Part shown: one piece after another, positions 48,001 to 56,402 of the stretch | How positions within the stretch are numbered: position 1 is the stretch's first letter | How the letters are laid out: each line of letters starts with the position of its first letter | NCBI GenBank assembly: GCA_914767715.1 | Contig: OU612066.1 | Span: 27,068,283-27,132,282 of the forward strand | Direction of reading: 5' to 3' | DNA: 64,000 bases | Origin: Membranipora membranacea | Lineage: Eukaryota; Bryozoa; Gymnolaemata; Cheilostomatida; Membraniporidae | Program-made: the position numbers and the translations under genes | Notes under the pieces: model-generated | Database searches by the model: none | What the model was told of the DNA's origin: nothing | The model's input: the letters and a program-made list of their open reading frames with translations, nothing else

Positions 48001-51000
48001 TGCCATCATCTGCCTTCTTGAAAACACACAGTGCTACGTTCTGGGCAAATGTTTTCATCTCATCTTTGCATCTTTCAAGTGACAGCAGACGAGGAATTCG
48101 AAGAAATATCAGTTCTACGACTAAAACATAGTAAACAGAAAATCGTTTGACTGTACAAAACAATGTCGGGCAATGCCATGGCTTCATATACTAGTTTTGG
48201 TATAACTTCAACATAACCTGTGCGAAATTGCAAACACTTACTAATGGGAATACTTGGCTCCTCGGGGGTACAAGAAAAGTGTAACCAAGCTCAGTATCGA
48301 TGAGACCAACTAATAGTTCAAACTCAAGATATCGACCGAACAAGGTAAAGTAATGAGTTAGTATTACTTATGTTCCTTCCATAGCACCATATTTCTCAGT
48401 TTTCTGACAGTAACAAGCGGTCATCACCAGGCTCATTTGGAAAGATACCAGAATGCAAAAATTATGACAGAGGTGGTTGAAAGACACCTTGTGAAAAAGA
48501 TTCAAACCAATTACTTGTCTTTTGTCCTTCCAGCGAATCAGGTGCAAAAGGAATAAAGATTCCACAAATAAATCTTCTTCCTGTGATTTGTTTCAACAGG
48601 CAGGTCTTTACAGAACCAAAGATCAAATCGAAGGATCCAACAGCAAATTCAGAAATATCATAAGATATTGCCAGCTCTTGTCCAACTTTGCTGTTATGAA
48701 GGTGGATCAGGCGATCACTGAGACTTAAATCCTCCGTCCGTCTCTCTGTTCTGTACACCTCAAATCGATCGCTTACTTCCTTGGAGGTTGAGGCACCCAT
48801 AGTCTGCTTCATGAGAAATCCCCACAAAGTTTGCTGGAAAACTTCGCCAGTCTCTTCTGGAAGGCAAAAAATATTGATTGACTAAGAATTATAAACTAGG
48901 AATCCTTTAACAAACATTACCTTGAACTGAAATCATTCAAATAACAAAGTTGGATGAATAATTTATTCATTCCCACACCATATAACAGGAGAGTGAGGGA
49001 GTGCACTTCCTATCTCACTAGAAAACCTTCAGTGAGCATAGCAAAACTTATAAAACTCAACCCTTGTATAAGTACTTGAATAATATAACCTGAATAATTA
49101 TGTGGCAGATCAAAAGTTTATCAATAATGATGAGAATTGTCAGAACTGCGAGAGACATTAGGTGCTTGACTGAACACTTAAGCTTATTTTAGAAGTAGAT
49201 GTGACAGGCTAAAACAATCTTAGACTTTCATTGAACTCCCACCTTCATTCGAGTAGAACTCATTTTGCCTCTCAGTAGCAGAGAGGTATAATGCTATGGA
49301 TGGTATATAGTTTGTAACACTGAGAAGTGTCTCTACAAAGGCAAAGTCTCCATTTTCAAAAGGATCAAACCCGTACTTCTCATACCAATCTACAATCGAG
49401 ATACATGAATATTATTAATAGATCAATGCAAATCAATTTTTCTTATAATCATTGTTACAGTAATTTAGAACAGCCTCAAACACTCTTTTCTTGCATGTTT
49501 GACCTTGAAGTGGCCTGACATCATTTTTCGTCTTGATATGAGTCTTTACTACCCAGAAGAGGGAGCTTATAAATGTTCAATCAAAGCAAGTCGATAATCC
49601 GCCTAAAAGTAACTATGATAAGAAGAGAGAACAGAAATTGTTAACACAAACATACCATCATTTTCAAATGGACTTGGCATTTTGCCAAGGGCTTTGATAA
49701 AAGATGGTGACAGGTGGGTAAAGTCACCCTCCTCTCCACAACCTCCAGGCTGCACTGTGAATACTGGGTCAAGAAAAGAGTCCAGTCCTTGTTCAATCAA
49801 AACTCGAGCTCTCATGAAACTTTCTCCTTGAGCCTGAAAAGTTAAAAAGCTTATATTGAGACACATTATGATCAGTTATATGCATATATTCTGTCAAAAA
49901 GGATGAGACATCTGACAAAGGCAACTTTCAAGATTGGTGAAATCAAATGTCTTCATCTCTGTATATCACAATTTAGAACTAGATAATGAGGGAATGCACA
50001 TTTGTTAGCTTTCCCATGTAAATTGAAGGAACCAAAAATAAGGTCAATTCTGAAAACTTTGCTGAAAAATTATGAAATTCGGGCTAAAGCTTTTCCAACA
50101 AAAATCATAAAAAAACTTATCAGATTAGTCTTTAGAAAACTTTTATTTGAGTACTTCTACTTAGTACTGGTGAGCGATATTGATTAACTTTGACGCTTAT
50201 GATCTATGATTATAAAAAGTCTTTGACATAATTGAAGTTGTCCGTTGATACTCATCCATTTTATAATCCATTAGTGTAACAGCCAAAACAACCAGGAAAT
50301 GTATTCATTATCCAATGATATGAATTAACCATATCATAATGCTGCTAATCACCATCATGATATTGGATGTGGGCAAGGTGATTCTGATAACTAAAATTTC
50401 TAGAGCAATAAAAGAAAACAGACACAAACACACCTCTCCCCAGTCAGTTTGTCCAGTCCAGTGTGTAGGCACAAGGATTGTGATGTTGTGAAAATACATC
50501 CGACCATCTGTTGCCTTCATAAGATACTGAGAAGCACCCCTGTAAAGTTCCTGAATAAACAAAAGGCAACACAGCTTCATGGAAATAATTTTCATTTGTG
50601 AGCGAACACAATTCACTTACGGGAGGGTGTCTAGAAGCAGGTCTTTGTAATAAATGCTCATGAAAAAAATGCGGAGAAAAAACTATGTAGGTGTGAGCTC
50701 CATTCGTCAAAAGGTGTCAGTTTGGCTAAACACTCGTAGTATTCGATCGCATTGGCCAATAAAACAGAAATGAGATGAATTTAATTGCAGGAATCATTCA
50801 CACGCTTTGTTTATGGAATATCATTGGCTGATTACGAACCTCATGAATATCCCATTCTGTTGCTGCCTACTCGTGTGTGCAATGGCAAATCAAGACATTA
50901 TAAAGCTAAGCCAGTTTTTCTTCCTTGAGCCAGAGCGGGTTGTCTAGCCTCTCTTCAGAGGGCTTCAAATTATAGATATCCAATACAGTTCCGGGGGCAA

Positions 51001-52125
51001 CATTAAATGATTAAGCATACTGAAAAGCGCATTTGCCACCACAGGGGATCATTAGTTATGCAATAATGTTAGAACCATTAAGCCTGTTCACTAACTGAAA
51101 GGAACACATGGGTTGAAAACAATATATACCAAGAGTCTCAATGGTGGGCAACAAATTACCATAGTAGTTTTTTAGCCTATTTCAGTGTCGGAGTAATACC
51201 AGCAAGCTCTTATATTTCAGCTGATGGCTGAGGGAAGTAAAAATTGGCTGATCAAAAACTTGTAATAGTTTCCAGTAACTAGTTCCCCGGACGATATCTT
51301 TCCAGCGAAATGCTCTTCGATTACAGCACGAGGCATACTATTTTCTTCAGCTGCATTGGTGTTCAAAAATTAAATAAAAATGTTCACTGATTACTATTGA
51401 CATACGCCATCGCTGTTTTCAGAAGCCATAGCCAATATGATAATAAGCCAATAATGCAGCAAGGTCTTCAGGGCATACATAAAATATCAATTATCCAATC
51501 AAGATATTGTGGTTGCACAGGGTTTACCACAGGCAGCTTGCTATTGGTTGAAGCTTTTGAGAATCCTTTACCCCTGATGTGATTGTATATATATAAATAT
51601 TCGCTTTTCGCGTAATTGCCTAAGTAGCGAAATTTAGTGTAACTTAATAAAACTCACTCACCATAGTTTCATAAACAATGTACAATTATAAAGGAATACA
51701 CCTTACCTATGCATGCAAGGTAGTGTGGTGTAGTGGTCTAAGTGTCTGCCTTGCAATCAGTTGGAGAGTTATGCCGGACATTTTTTTTTAATTTTCGAAA
51801 TTTAGTACCAGGTCCAGATAGCGAAATTAAACTCTAGCTAAATTAAACTCCTATAGGGTAATTACTGAAACAAAATTATACACTGCTGCAATTTATATTA
51901 ATGTTTGCAAGATAAGAATCATACCTGTAGAGCCTTTAGCAGGTTGAGATCTTCGGTGATGTCATCATGAATGGCTACAAGAAAATTATAACCACCATCT
52001 GCATTCAATGTTATTTCCTGTCTCCTATCGCCAATACTACCATTTGCGTTGCAGGAAGACTTATAAACAGAGAACAACAACAGCAACACTGCAACCAAAC
52101 ACAAAAAATTAGTGTTGCCACCCAT
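29894..52125 (-). CDS. CLCA-family protein, gene B (23 exons, C-terminus frameshifted)
   Basis: Paralogue of gene A on the opposite strand, tail to tail with it. Exons in transcript order: 51925-52125, 50434-50550, 49656-49833, 49243-49389, 48515-48856, 47851-48120, 46716-46827, 46413-46572, 46022-46184, 45659-45780, 44908-45132, 44163-44299, 38907-39051, 38413-38622, 37667-37822, 37276-37399, 36572-36657, 32628-32730, 31968-32123, 31587-31730, 31019-31212, 30315-30359, 29894-30040. Lengths equal gene A except exons 5 and 6 (one extra codon each) and exon 23. The domain order is the same: signal peptide, N-CLCA with the extra three-exon cassette, RQWAHLRWGLFDE in place of HEXXH, vWA with MIDAS, beta-sheet and FnIII-like regions. 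The final exon loses frame before the membrane helix, so the predicted product (about 1227 residues) lacks a full anchor and could be secreted. The gene is otherwise open throughout, so it may be functional. Confidence 0.87.
30315..38622 (-). CDS. Gene B exons 14-22: beta-sheet and FnIII-like regions
   Basis: Exons 14-18 keep STPVKGQDPIVIDAKSDKQN, LKGVAPVSGLEV and CDGVYSGYLN. Exons 19-21 keep RDLTLLTAVDGSDTFTIGW, GYELAAHTD and the RSKRS furin-like site (about 31174-31185). Exon 22 reads ILDGESYEMYNPNE. Exon lengths are identical to gene A. The exon 18 donor reads GTCAGA, weaker than the usual GTRAG. Intron 14 contains a TTAA-flanked MITE and intron 17 a LINE framed by inverted arms. Confidence 0.86.
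33105..33290 (+). repeat. Left inverted arm flanking the intron 17 LINE
   Basis: It matches the arm at 24043-24265: CATAATAATAAACCTAGACA, GGACACTATATA, GGCACTTAATTGTGGGCG, CATTGGAAGGTG and ATCCAGGTTTTTTG. Its partner lies at 36168-36395 on the other strand. Confidence 0.75.
33405..36105 (+). mobile_element. Second LINE (non-LTR) in intron 17 of CLCA gene B
   Basis: In antisense to gene B. Remnants in order: the region before RT (FADSDYDKSSVAWKNYRVLR at about 33450), RT with ASRQFGF and LAAIDIKKAFDCVNHELL, GVPQGSALGPLLFIMFIND and the catalytic LFADDCLL (34111-34620), then after an interruption KYLGVVLDNNLNFKSHIKK (about 35250) and the C-terminal tail ending FKSAIKSHLL (35616-35831). It ends in an A-rich AATAAA-like run near 36078-36105. 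Several frames are broken. It is distinct from the family at 10-12 kb. Confidence 0.78.
34629..35201. mobile_element. Unidentified ~570-bp insertion inside the second LINE
   Basis: The LINE frame reads KTDGMTIS up to about 34628 and resumes with TILNFKNM at about 35202. The sequence between is foreign to the reading frame and has no protein motif. Left edge CAGTGTGCCTGCGGCTGTGC, right edge GCCCTGCAGC. It may be a non-autonomous element; I cannot place it in a family. Confidence 0.5.
36168..36395 (-). repeat. Right inverted arm flanking the intron 17 LINE
   Basis: The reverse complement starts near ATAGTCTTAATAATAACCTA and carries GGACACTATATGGAGC, GGCATTTAATGTGGGCGACG and AAGGTGTAGAAGCAATGA, ending CTTGTCCTGAACAGTTT. 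It agrees with the 24-kb arm over more than 200 bp. Confidence 0.78.
37966..38350. mobile_element. TTAA-flanked MITE (piggyBac-like ends) in intron 14 of CLCA gene B
   Basis: About 385 bp bounded by TTAA on both sides. Terminal inverted repeats read AGGGCAACCAAGGTTTC on the left and its reverse complement on the right. There is no transposase inside, so it is non-autonomous. TTAA target choice is typical of piggyBac-type elements; that family link is inferred from the target only. It is absent from gene A intron 14. Confidence 0.7.
38907..45780 (-). CDS. Gene B exons 10-13: vWA domain, split by an LTR element in intron 12
   Basis: Exon 10 ends VCLALDTSGSMS, exon 11 has GGGTSMGAGL and exon 12 LLLSDG, so the MIDAS set is complete. 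Exon 12 (44163-44299) and exon 13 (38907-39051) are separated by 5.1 kb because a Ty3/Gypsy-like element sits in the intron in the opposite orientation. In gene A the same intron is 393 bp. Splice sites flanking the insertion are intact, so correct removal is still possible. Confidence 0.88.
39401..39598 (+). repeat. 5' LTR
   Basis: 198 bp, aligned end to end with the 3' LTR. It begins TATTGGCCAATA where the 3' LTR has TGTTGGCCAATA, so the canonical TG start is mutated here. It is followed at once by TGGTGTCTGAATTTGG, a plausible tRNA primer-binding site. Confidence 0.85.
39774..40440 (+). pseudogene. gag-like region with CCHC zinc knuckle
   Basis: The open frame 39774-40247 has the capsid-like pattern of short Ty3/Gypsy gags (FCKPQDETFMAGHRLLNMKQ). 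Past its stop, another segment carries the knuckle CRYCQKKNHFERTC (C-x2-C-x4-H-x4-C). The stop between them suggests decay. Confidence 0.7.
40484..40984 (+). pseudogene. Retrotransposon aspartic protease region
   Basis: It carries the retropepsin-type motif LDTAAARNVM (D-T/S-G/A) and later YPLIGLDTC. The frame ends at 40984, where the following polymerase frame begins in another register, showing a frameshift between them. Confidence 0.7.
40981..42243 (+). pseudogene. Reverse transcriptase and RNase H region
   Basis: 420 codons. RT shows VDLRKPNGIVKLCIDPKDLN, FSLLDAKDGFFQV, RLPFGRSSSGEEYQRR and GDDILVYG (the usual FADDILVYG, so one catalytic aspartate neighbour is altered to Gly). RNase H shows VIECDANTRGLGAML and FSDHCPLESIF. 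The domain order is standard for Ty3/Gypsy elements. Confidence 0.85.
42265..43056 (+). pseudogene. Integrase region
   Basis: The zinc-binding head is degenerate: HGEHQG is present, but the later CxxC reads CVPW. The core shows GTDVMYY, HSDNAPYYVS and SNGKAESAV, the three acidic residues of the DDE triad. The frame ends early at 43056; a + frame at 43302-43622 resembles the C-terminal tail of the same polyprotein. Confidence 0.8.
43839..44036 (+). repeat. 3' LTR
   Basis: 198 bp, preceded by a purine-rich tract (GCGAAGGGGGA). It ends CAGTCAATA and is followed by the target duplication GTATT. Confidence 0.85.
44042..46015. other. Introns of CLCA gene B around exons 10-12
   Basis: Apart from exons at 44163-44299, 44908-45132 and 45659-45780, this span is AT-rich intron with nothing I recognise. 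Confidence 0.5.
46022..46827 (-). CDS. Gene B exons 7-9: HEXXH lost (RQWAH)
   Basis: Exon 7 encodes RQWAHLRWGLFDE at 46799-46813 and on, where canonical CLCAs have HEWAHLRWGVFDEY. Both the first histidine ligand and the catalytic glutamate are replaced, so zinc-dependent self-cleavage is not expected. Exon 8 contains CPRNIKGRMHD and ends MYAEFLPR. Exon 9 contains VTQFCKGS and SPNQQNKMCNQKSARTVM, matching gene A and the family segment before vWA. Confidence 0.87.
46965..47085. repeat. Degenerate CTATTGTAAACTGTCCCC tandem repeat
   Basis: Four to five loosely repeated units, each with a C run of 5-12, in intron 6 of CLCA gene B. Confidence 0.7.
47851..49389 (-). CDS. Gene B exons 4-6: inserted cassette (253 residues)
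   Basis: The counterpart of the gene A insertion. Exon 4 reads WYEKYGFDPFENGDFAF, exon 5 has FQQTLWGFLMKQ, DRFEVY and LHNSKVGQELA, and exon 6 has TYDAWINASVIEVQEAMRTGK. The histidine of the HTLW motif in A (FQHTLW) is glutamine here (FQQTLW), so if that residue is catalytic in the related bacterial family, B has lost it. All boundaries are phase 1. Strong conservation across three exons shows purifying selection or recent duplication; which one needs a codon-level test. Confidence 0.85.
49656..52125 (-). CDS. Gene B exons 1-3: signal peptide and start of N-CLCA region
   Basis: Exon 1 starts at 52125 with a hydrophobic leader very rich in leucine (about residues 7-20) followed by NANGSIGDRRQEITLN, close to gene A. 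Exon 2 keeps LYRGASQYLMKATDGRMYF. Exon 3 keeps GGCGEEGDFTHLSPSF and ends in phase 1. Lengths of 201, 117 and 178 nt equal gene A. Introns 1 and 2 share no obvious insertions with those of A; in particular the LINE of A intron 2 is absent. Confidence 0.88.
51716..51793 (+). ncRNA. tRNA-like sequence, probably SINE remnant
   Basis: GTGGTGTAGTGGTCTAAGTG resembles a tRNA D-arm with box A, and TGCCTTGCAATCAG an anticodon arm. The T-arm is decayed, and a T run (51780-51788) follows like a pol III terminator. It lies in intron 1 of CLCA gene B. Confidence 0.4.
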
Positions 52126-52180
52126 TTTTTGCTGTTGTATGCGAACCTAGCTTTGCCAAGCTCAAACCAATGTATGAATC
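52126..52180 (-). promoter_or_regulatory. Conserved 5' leader of CLCA gene B
   Basis: This is the counterpart of the gene A leader. The similarity ends about 60 bases above the ATG, which marks either the edge of the duplicated segment or the limit of selection. Confidence 0.5.
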
Positions 52181-55015
52181 TAGCTTTAGGCTTTAGGTTT
52201 GTTGAAAAAAAAAGTCAATACTTTTCCGTCTCATTTGATTGATTAGATTACGATGATTTGATTACGAGTACAAATGTAAGAGTACAAATGATTATTTGCG
52301 TTCAAAAAAATATTGAATGTCGCCTTATCAATGCTAATGGTTGCAAACACCCAGAGAACCACAGCAAAAATAGCTCATTCAATGCGGAACTATGTAACAG
52401 TTAACAGCTAATCAATAGTTTGGGAAGAAAATAACTCTTATTTAGTGATCACGTGTAATGGAATCATGTCATGTCATGTAATTAGCATCCATGATAAAAA
52501 AATGACCCTGAATCCGTTAACAGTAGAATCAATCATGTAGCTTACTTCATAAACCTAACTGCGGCTAGTTGATTTTGAGTTATTTGAACACAGGTGTTAA
52601 CGGAGATGGGAGATTGTGCCATTCCAAAATATTCACTTTTACAAATATATGGTGGTTTTTTTTCCTCTATTTTAGACTCTGCTATTATACATGTCTTCTT
52701 GCATTAACACTGCTTTGTCAGATACAAAAACTAGTTTGAGACAAATGCGTCAGCCCAAATACGTACAAAGGGATGTCATGTCAACACTGTAAGCTGTGAA
52801 GATACTAAAGTTTAGATCTTTATTGACAACGACTTATGCTGTTTGATAGCTTCAAAATATTCTTATCAGGGATTCATATAGAGAAAATGTATGGTGGGCC
52901 TCAACGGTTCACTTTATTATGATGATCTAAATGCTGTTGACGATGGATGAGCTAAAAGTTGCATGTTATTTGTTTATCTATGGACAATAACCCCTTTCGA
53001 TAAGTGACCTTTCATAGCTTTTCATACTGAATGAAGAGCCACCGGAGGATTCACGAGGCACAGCTGTGTGCAGAGAGGTACTTCTGTACGCCCAAAGGAG
53101 CAGTGCACTGACTAATCAGTTTAATTTGGCACTATATCCCAACGAGATAGTATGTGTTGTAAAATGGAAATTTTGAAATTGCTCAATTCACAAGACAATG
53201 TCCAAAGTCGATCACATCGATAATTCATTATTGAAACTTCATCAAACTTGAGCAACAAAGAAGGAATCGTGCACCACACTAAACTGGAAAGAGCATTCTA
53301 CTTTAAATATCAGTTAAACAGTGCCTGACAACTCAGACGAACTTAGCATTATGAGGCCAACATGGTTATTACTGTGGTGTTGCGTCTATGCCTATTGCAA
53401 ATGTAACATCTCCACACGAACACTGCGCAACAATCGACAGAGCTGTATACCAAAGCGCCGCACTGCAAAGTATGCCAACAGCTTTTTCGTCAAATATGCT
53501 ATGTAGATCTAGTGTAACACTTCATTATTGAATTTTTCCTTTTGTTCATTTAACAACTAGTTCGTTATAAACCCAATTGTTTCTGCGAGAGTTTCAATAA
53601 AATCTTATCTTATCTTAATAGTAGAAATTGTGCGGATTCTCTTTTAAAAGCTCAGTAAAGAAGTTATTCTCATCATTCAGTGTTTCCCTGATATTGATAT
53701 AACTGGACCAAAGTCTTTGGCAAGGAAAATGATCGGATCGGGGAATTATGATGCTTTGCACAACGAAATGTAAGGCTTTTCAAGTTTCACCATGCATCCA
53801 AAAGAGTTGGATCAAGGTCACAAAATGGATTCACTGGTGAAGTATTACATAAACTTAACCATTAGTCAGGATATGACAAAACAAAATTTACACATTTTCA
53901 ATAGTTTAGTAATTATATAGTAATTAAAGATGGATAATGATGCCAGCACTTTGATTGAGTTTGAAATGACATTATGAAATGTAATATGAGATAAAATATA
54001 AAAGATATCCTACATATCTATGTGTACAGACATGGATTGGCATGTTGAAATACTGGGCAGGAATAATTGGCTTTGTTCTCGCATAATTAAAATTTGGATG
54101 GGACAGACATGTGAGTGATGAAGGTCGGCCAAAGCACAAGAGTTGTCTAGCATTGACAAATGGTAGGACATTGACAGACAGCATCAAATGATGGACAGGA
54201 GAGAGCAAGGTTGCGATCTTGTTCGCTGCATTTTGAGTAAAATAAAGTGAGGAATCCATGTAAATGGTGAAGAATTTGGATGAGGAAGCTGACACTGATC
54301 AAATGCTTAAATGTTGCTTGCTATATCACTATATTGGTTTGTTAATCAGCAAACATAGTCTGTTGTCAATTATCTTTCCATAGTGGTTTTGAAACATATT
54401 AGGTTATTGAATATTTTCTTATTTTAACCAAAAGGATCCCACTTGAACATCAGATTTCACCAATTACGGTCTCTGCAAACTGTTGATGTTGTGTGCACTG
54501 GTATCAATTTTATTTCAAGAAAAAGAATTCCTATTTGAATGATTTCCATCGTGAATAACAACTACATCATAGCTGTGAATAGAATTTTGGCAATGATGCA
54601 ATACCTGTAGACTTTTGATTGAAATAGATGTTTAATTAGATTTTTAACTCATATTCAAAATAAAGCAGCAAAAAAAAATCATTTAAACTAATTAAATTTG
54701 ATGATTGCTGTCAATAAATGTTTAAAAAATGTATAAAATATAATTTATAAAAGTGTATAAAAAATAAACAATCAATCAACACCAGATTACATACAGAAGC
54801 AGCAGTGAAGGCGGAAGTATTTAGGATTTAATGTCTGAAACTCATAAGCAACCTCATCTCAGGCATTGAATTATTAAATAAAACCACAGTATATTTAATG
54901 ATTTCTGTCAATGCTTGTCAAAAATCTTACTGAAACGCCAATAGTAAATATGACACAATTCAGAAATCCAGCCTGAAGCTCACTGTTATGTGTGTTGTTA
55001 GTGTCATACATCTGT
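52181..55015. other. Intergenic region between CLCA gene B and the peptidase gene
   Basis: No cellular gene is recognised. It contains a LINE 3' fragment (53385-53620). An open - frame at 53972-54295 has no domain. Confidence 0.5.
53385..53620 (+). mobile_element. LINE 3' end with TCTTA tail
   Basis: The + frame ending at 53506 carries RTLRNNRQSCIPKRRTAKYA, which resembles the C-terminus of non-LTR polyproteins. It is followed by an AATAAAATC then TTATC repeat tail near 53596-53619. It is truncated at the 5' side. Confidence 0.5.
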
Positions 55016-56402
55016 TCACTCAGATGTTACCATGACAAGGGCAACTCTTTCCAAATACTTATATAACTTCTTATCTTCAGAATGGATCATATCAAAGTTA
55101 TCAGGGTTCAGATCGTTTTTCTGCATCACTTTTACAAGTGCTGGCCAGAGAAACATACATTGATAGACTTGTGGTGAACTGATTTGAGATGATTGCATTT
55201 CCAGCGCCTGCAACATGCCAAAGGCATAGAGATGATTTTCTCTTCCTTGTTTGACGAGGACATGGACAATGGATCCGCTTTGACCTTCAAACAACCTGTA
55301 AAATATTCAGATAATCTGTTAGGTTTTGAGCTTGAGGGCAACAAAAGGGTAAATGTGTAGAGTTGAGAAAAGTGTGACAAAAGTTTTAACTGAACGGAAA
55401 GTGTGTTGCCACGTAATTATAATGTTAGGTTATTAGGTATACGCTGTTTGAGGTAGGAAGTTCATTATAGGAATTAACCTTCTCTCAGTTGTAATGCGGA
55501 AACTTGTACACTCTTTGCACGTGTCGTTTGTCCCGGGTATTACTGCGGGATCGAGTCCGACAATCTGACCGACGGTATTGCCTACGAACACACGAGTGTT
55601 ACGCACAACTTTGCGCTTCAACTGATGGTGTTTATATTTTCGTATACGGAGAATCCCTCGCACTGGTTCTAGATGTATTTCAGGTTTACCCAGCGATGCT
55701 GATGATACATTTGTTTGAAAGTTACTAAACCCGCCAATTGAACTGTGGCGGTACTTTGAAATGGTATCCCTACATATGGAAAATAGGGCAATATCAGTTT
55801 CGATCGACTGCAGAGCATTGGTTGGTTGTATCTGCCTGTGAACAGTGTAGTATTTTCTGTAGTCAAATTCTGGACACTGATATGATGAAGATTGCAAAAT
55901 TCCCTGAAGATCATCCTGTATGACTGAACGAGTGTAATGTCCATAGCCTTTCACTCGTCTTTCAGATGCTGTCACCTTATCTTCATATTCCTCAGCATTG
56001 TTGCACTTATCATTGTGGGGCCGAATCTCATCGTCGTCCATTATTGTATGTGCTGCAGACACTCCCAAGTATTCATTCCTAACCTTGTCATGAAGGACGA
56101 GTTCGAGTGTCCCAAAATTATAGTTCTCTCCTTCTTCTTGATCATTAAAGTAGACCTGTATTGTGAGTGGTAAACGGTGTTTTGCTGTTCCATTCTCGTG
56201 ATGCAAGGGTTTGTGAAAACCGAGCACAGAACTGCCAATAACAGAATGACATATTTTGAGCGCATTGAAACCCTCATTCAGTGTCTCCATCTCCTCTTTG
56301 AGTTTTGAAGTGATTGCTGACTTTTGATAGACTATCAAAGACCTATCATCCACAGGATGGGTGAGTATCTTGTAGTTCTGTATATCATGCTGCTCCATCA
56401 GG
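55016..56402 (-). CDS. Trypsin-like peptidase domain exons (two exons)
   Basis: The 924-nt exon (55479-56402) holds the His and Asp of the triad, and the 280-nt exon (55016-55295) the Ser. The intron (55296-55478) splits the codon just before LFEGQSGS, so the nucleophile is on a separate exon from the other two residues, as in many chymotrypsin-fold genes. The joined reading TTERR-LFEGQSGS is in frame. The C-terminal part after the serine strand is a helical tail with no motif I recognise. Confidence 0.8.

Noticed and set aside
53972-54295. 107-codon - strand frame
   Set aside because: There are no recognisable domain, splice context or repeats; a chance frame is likely.
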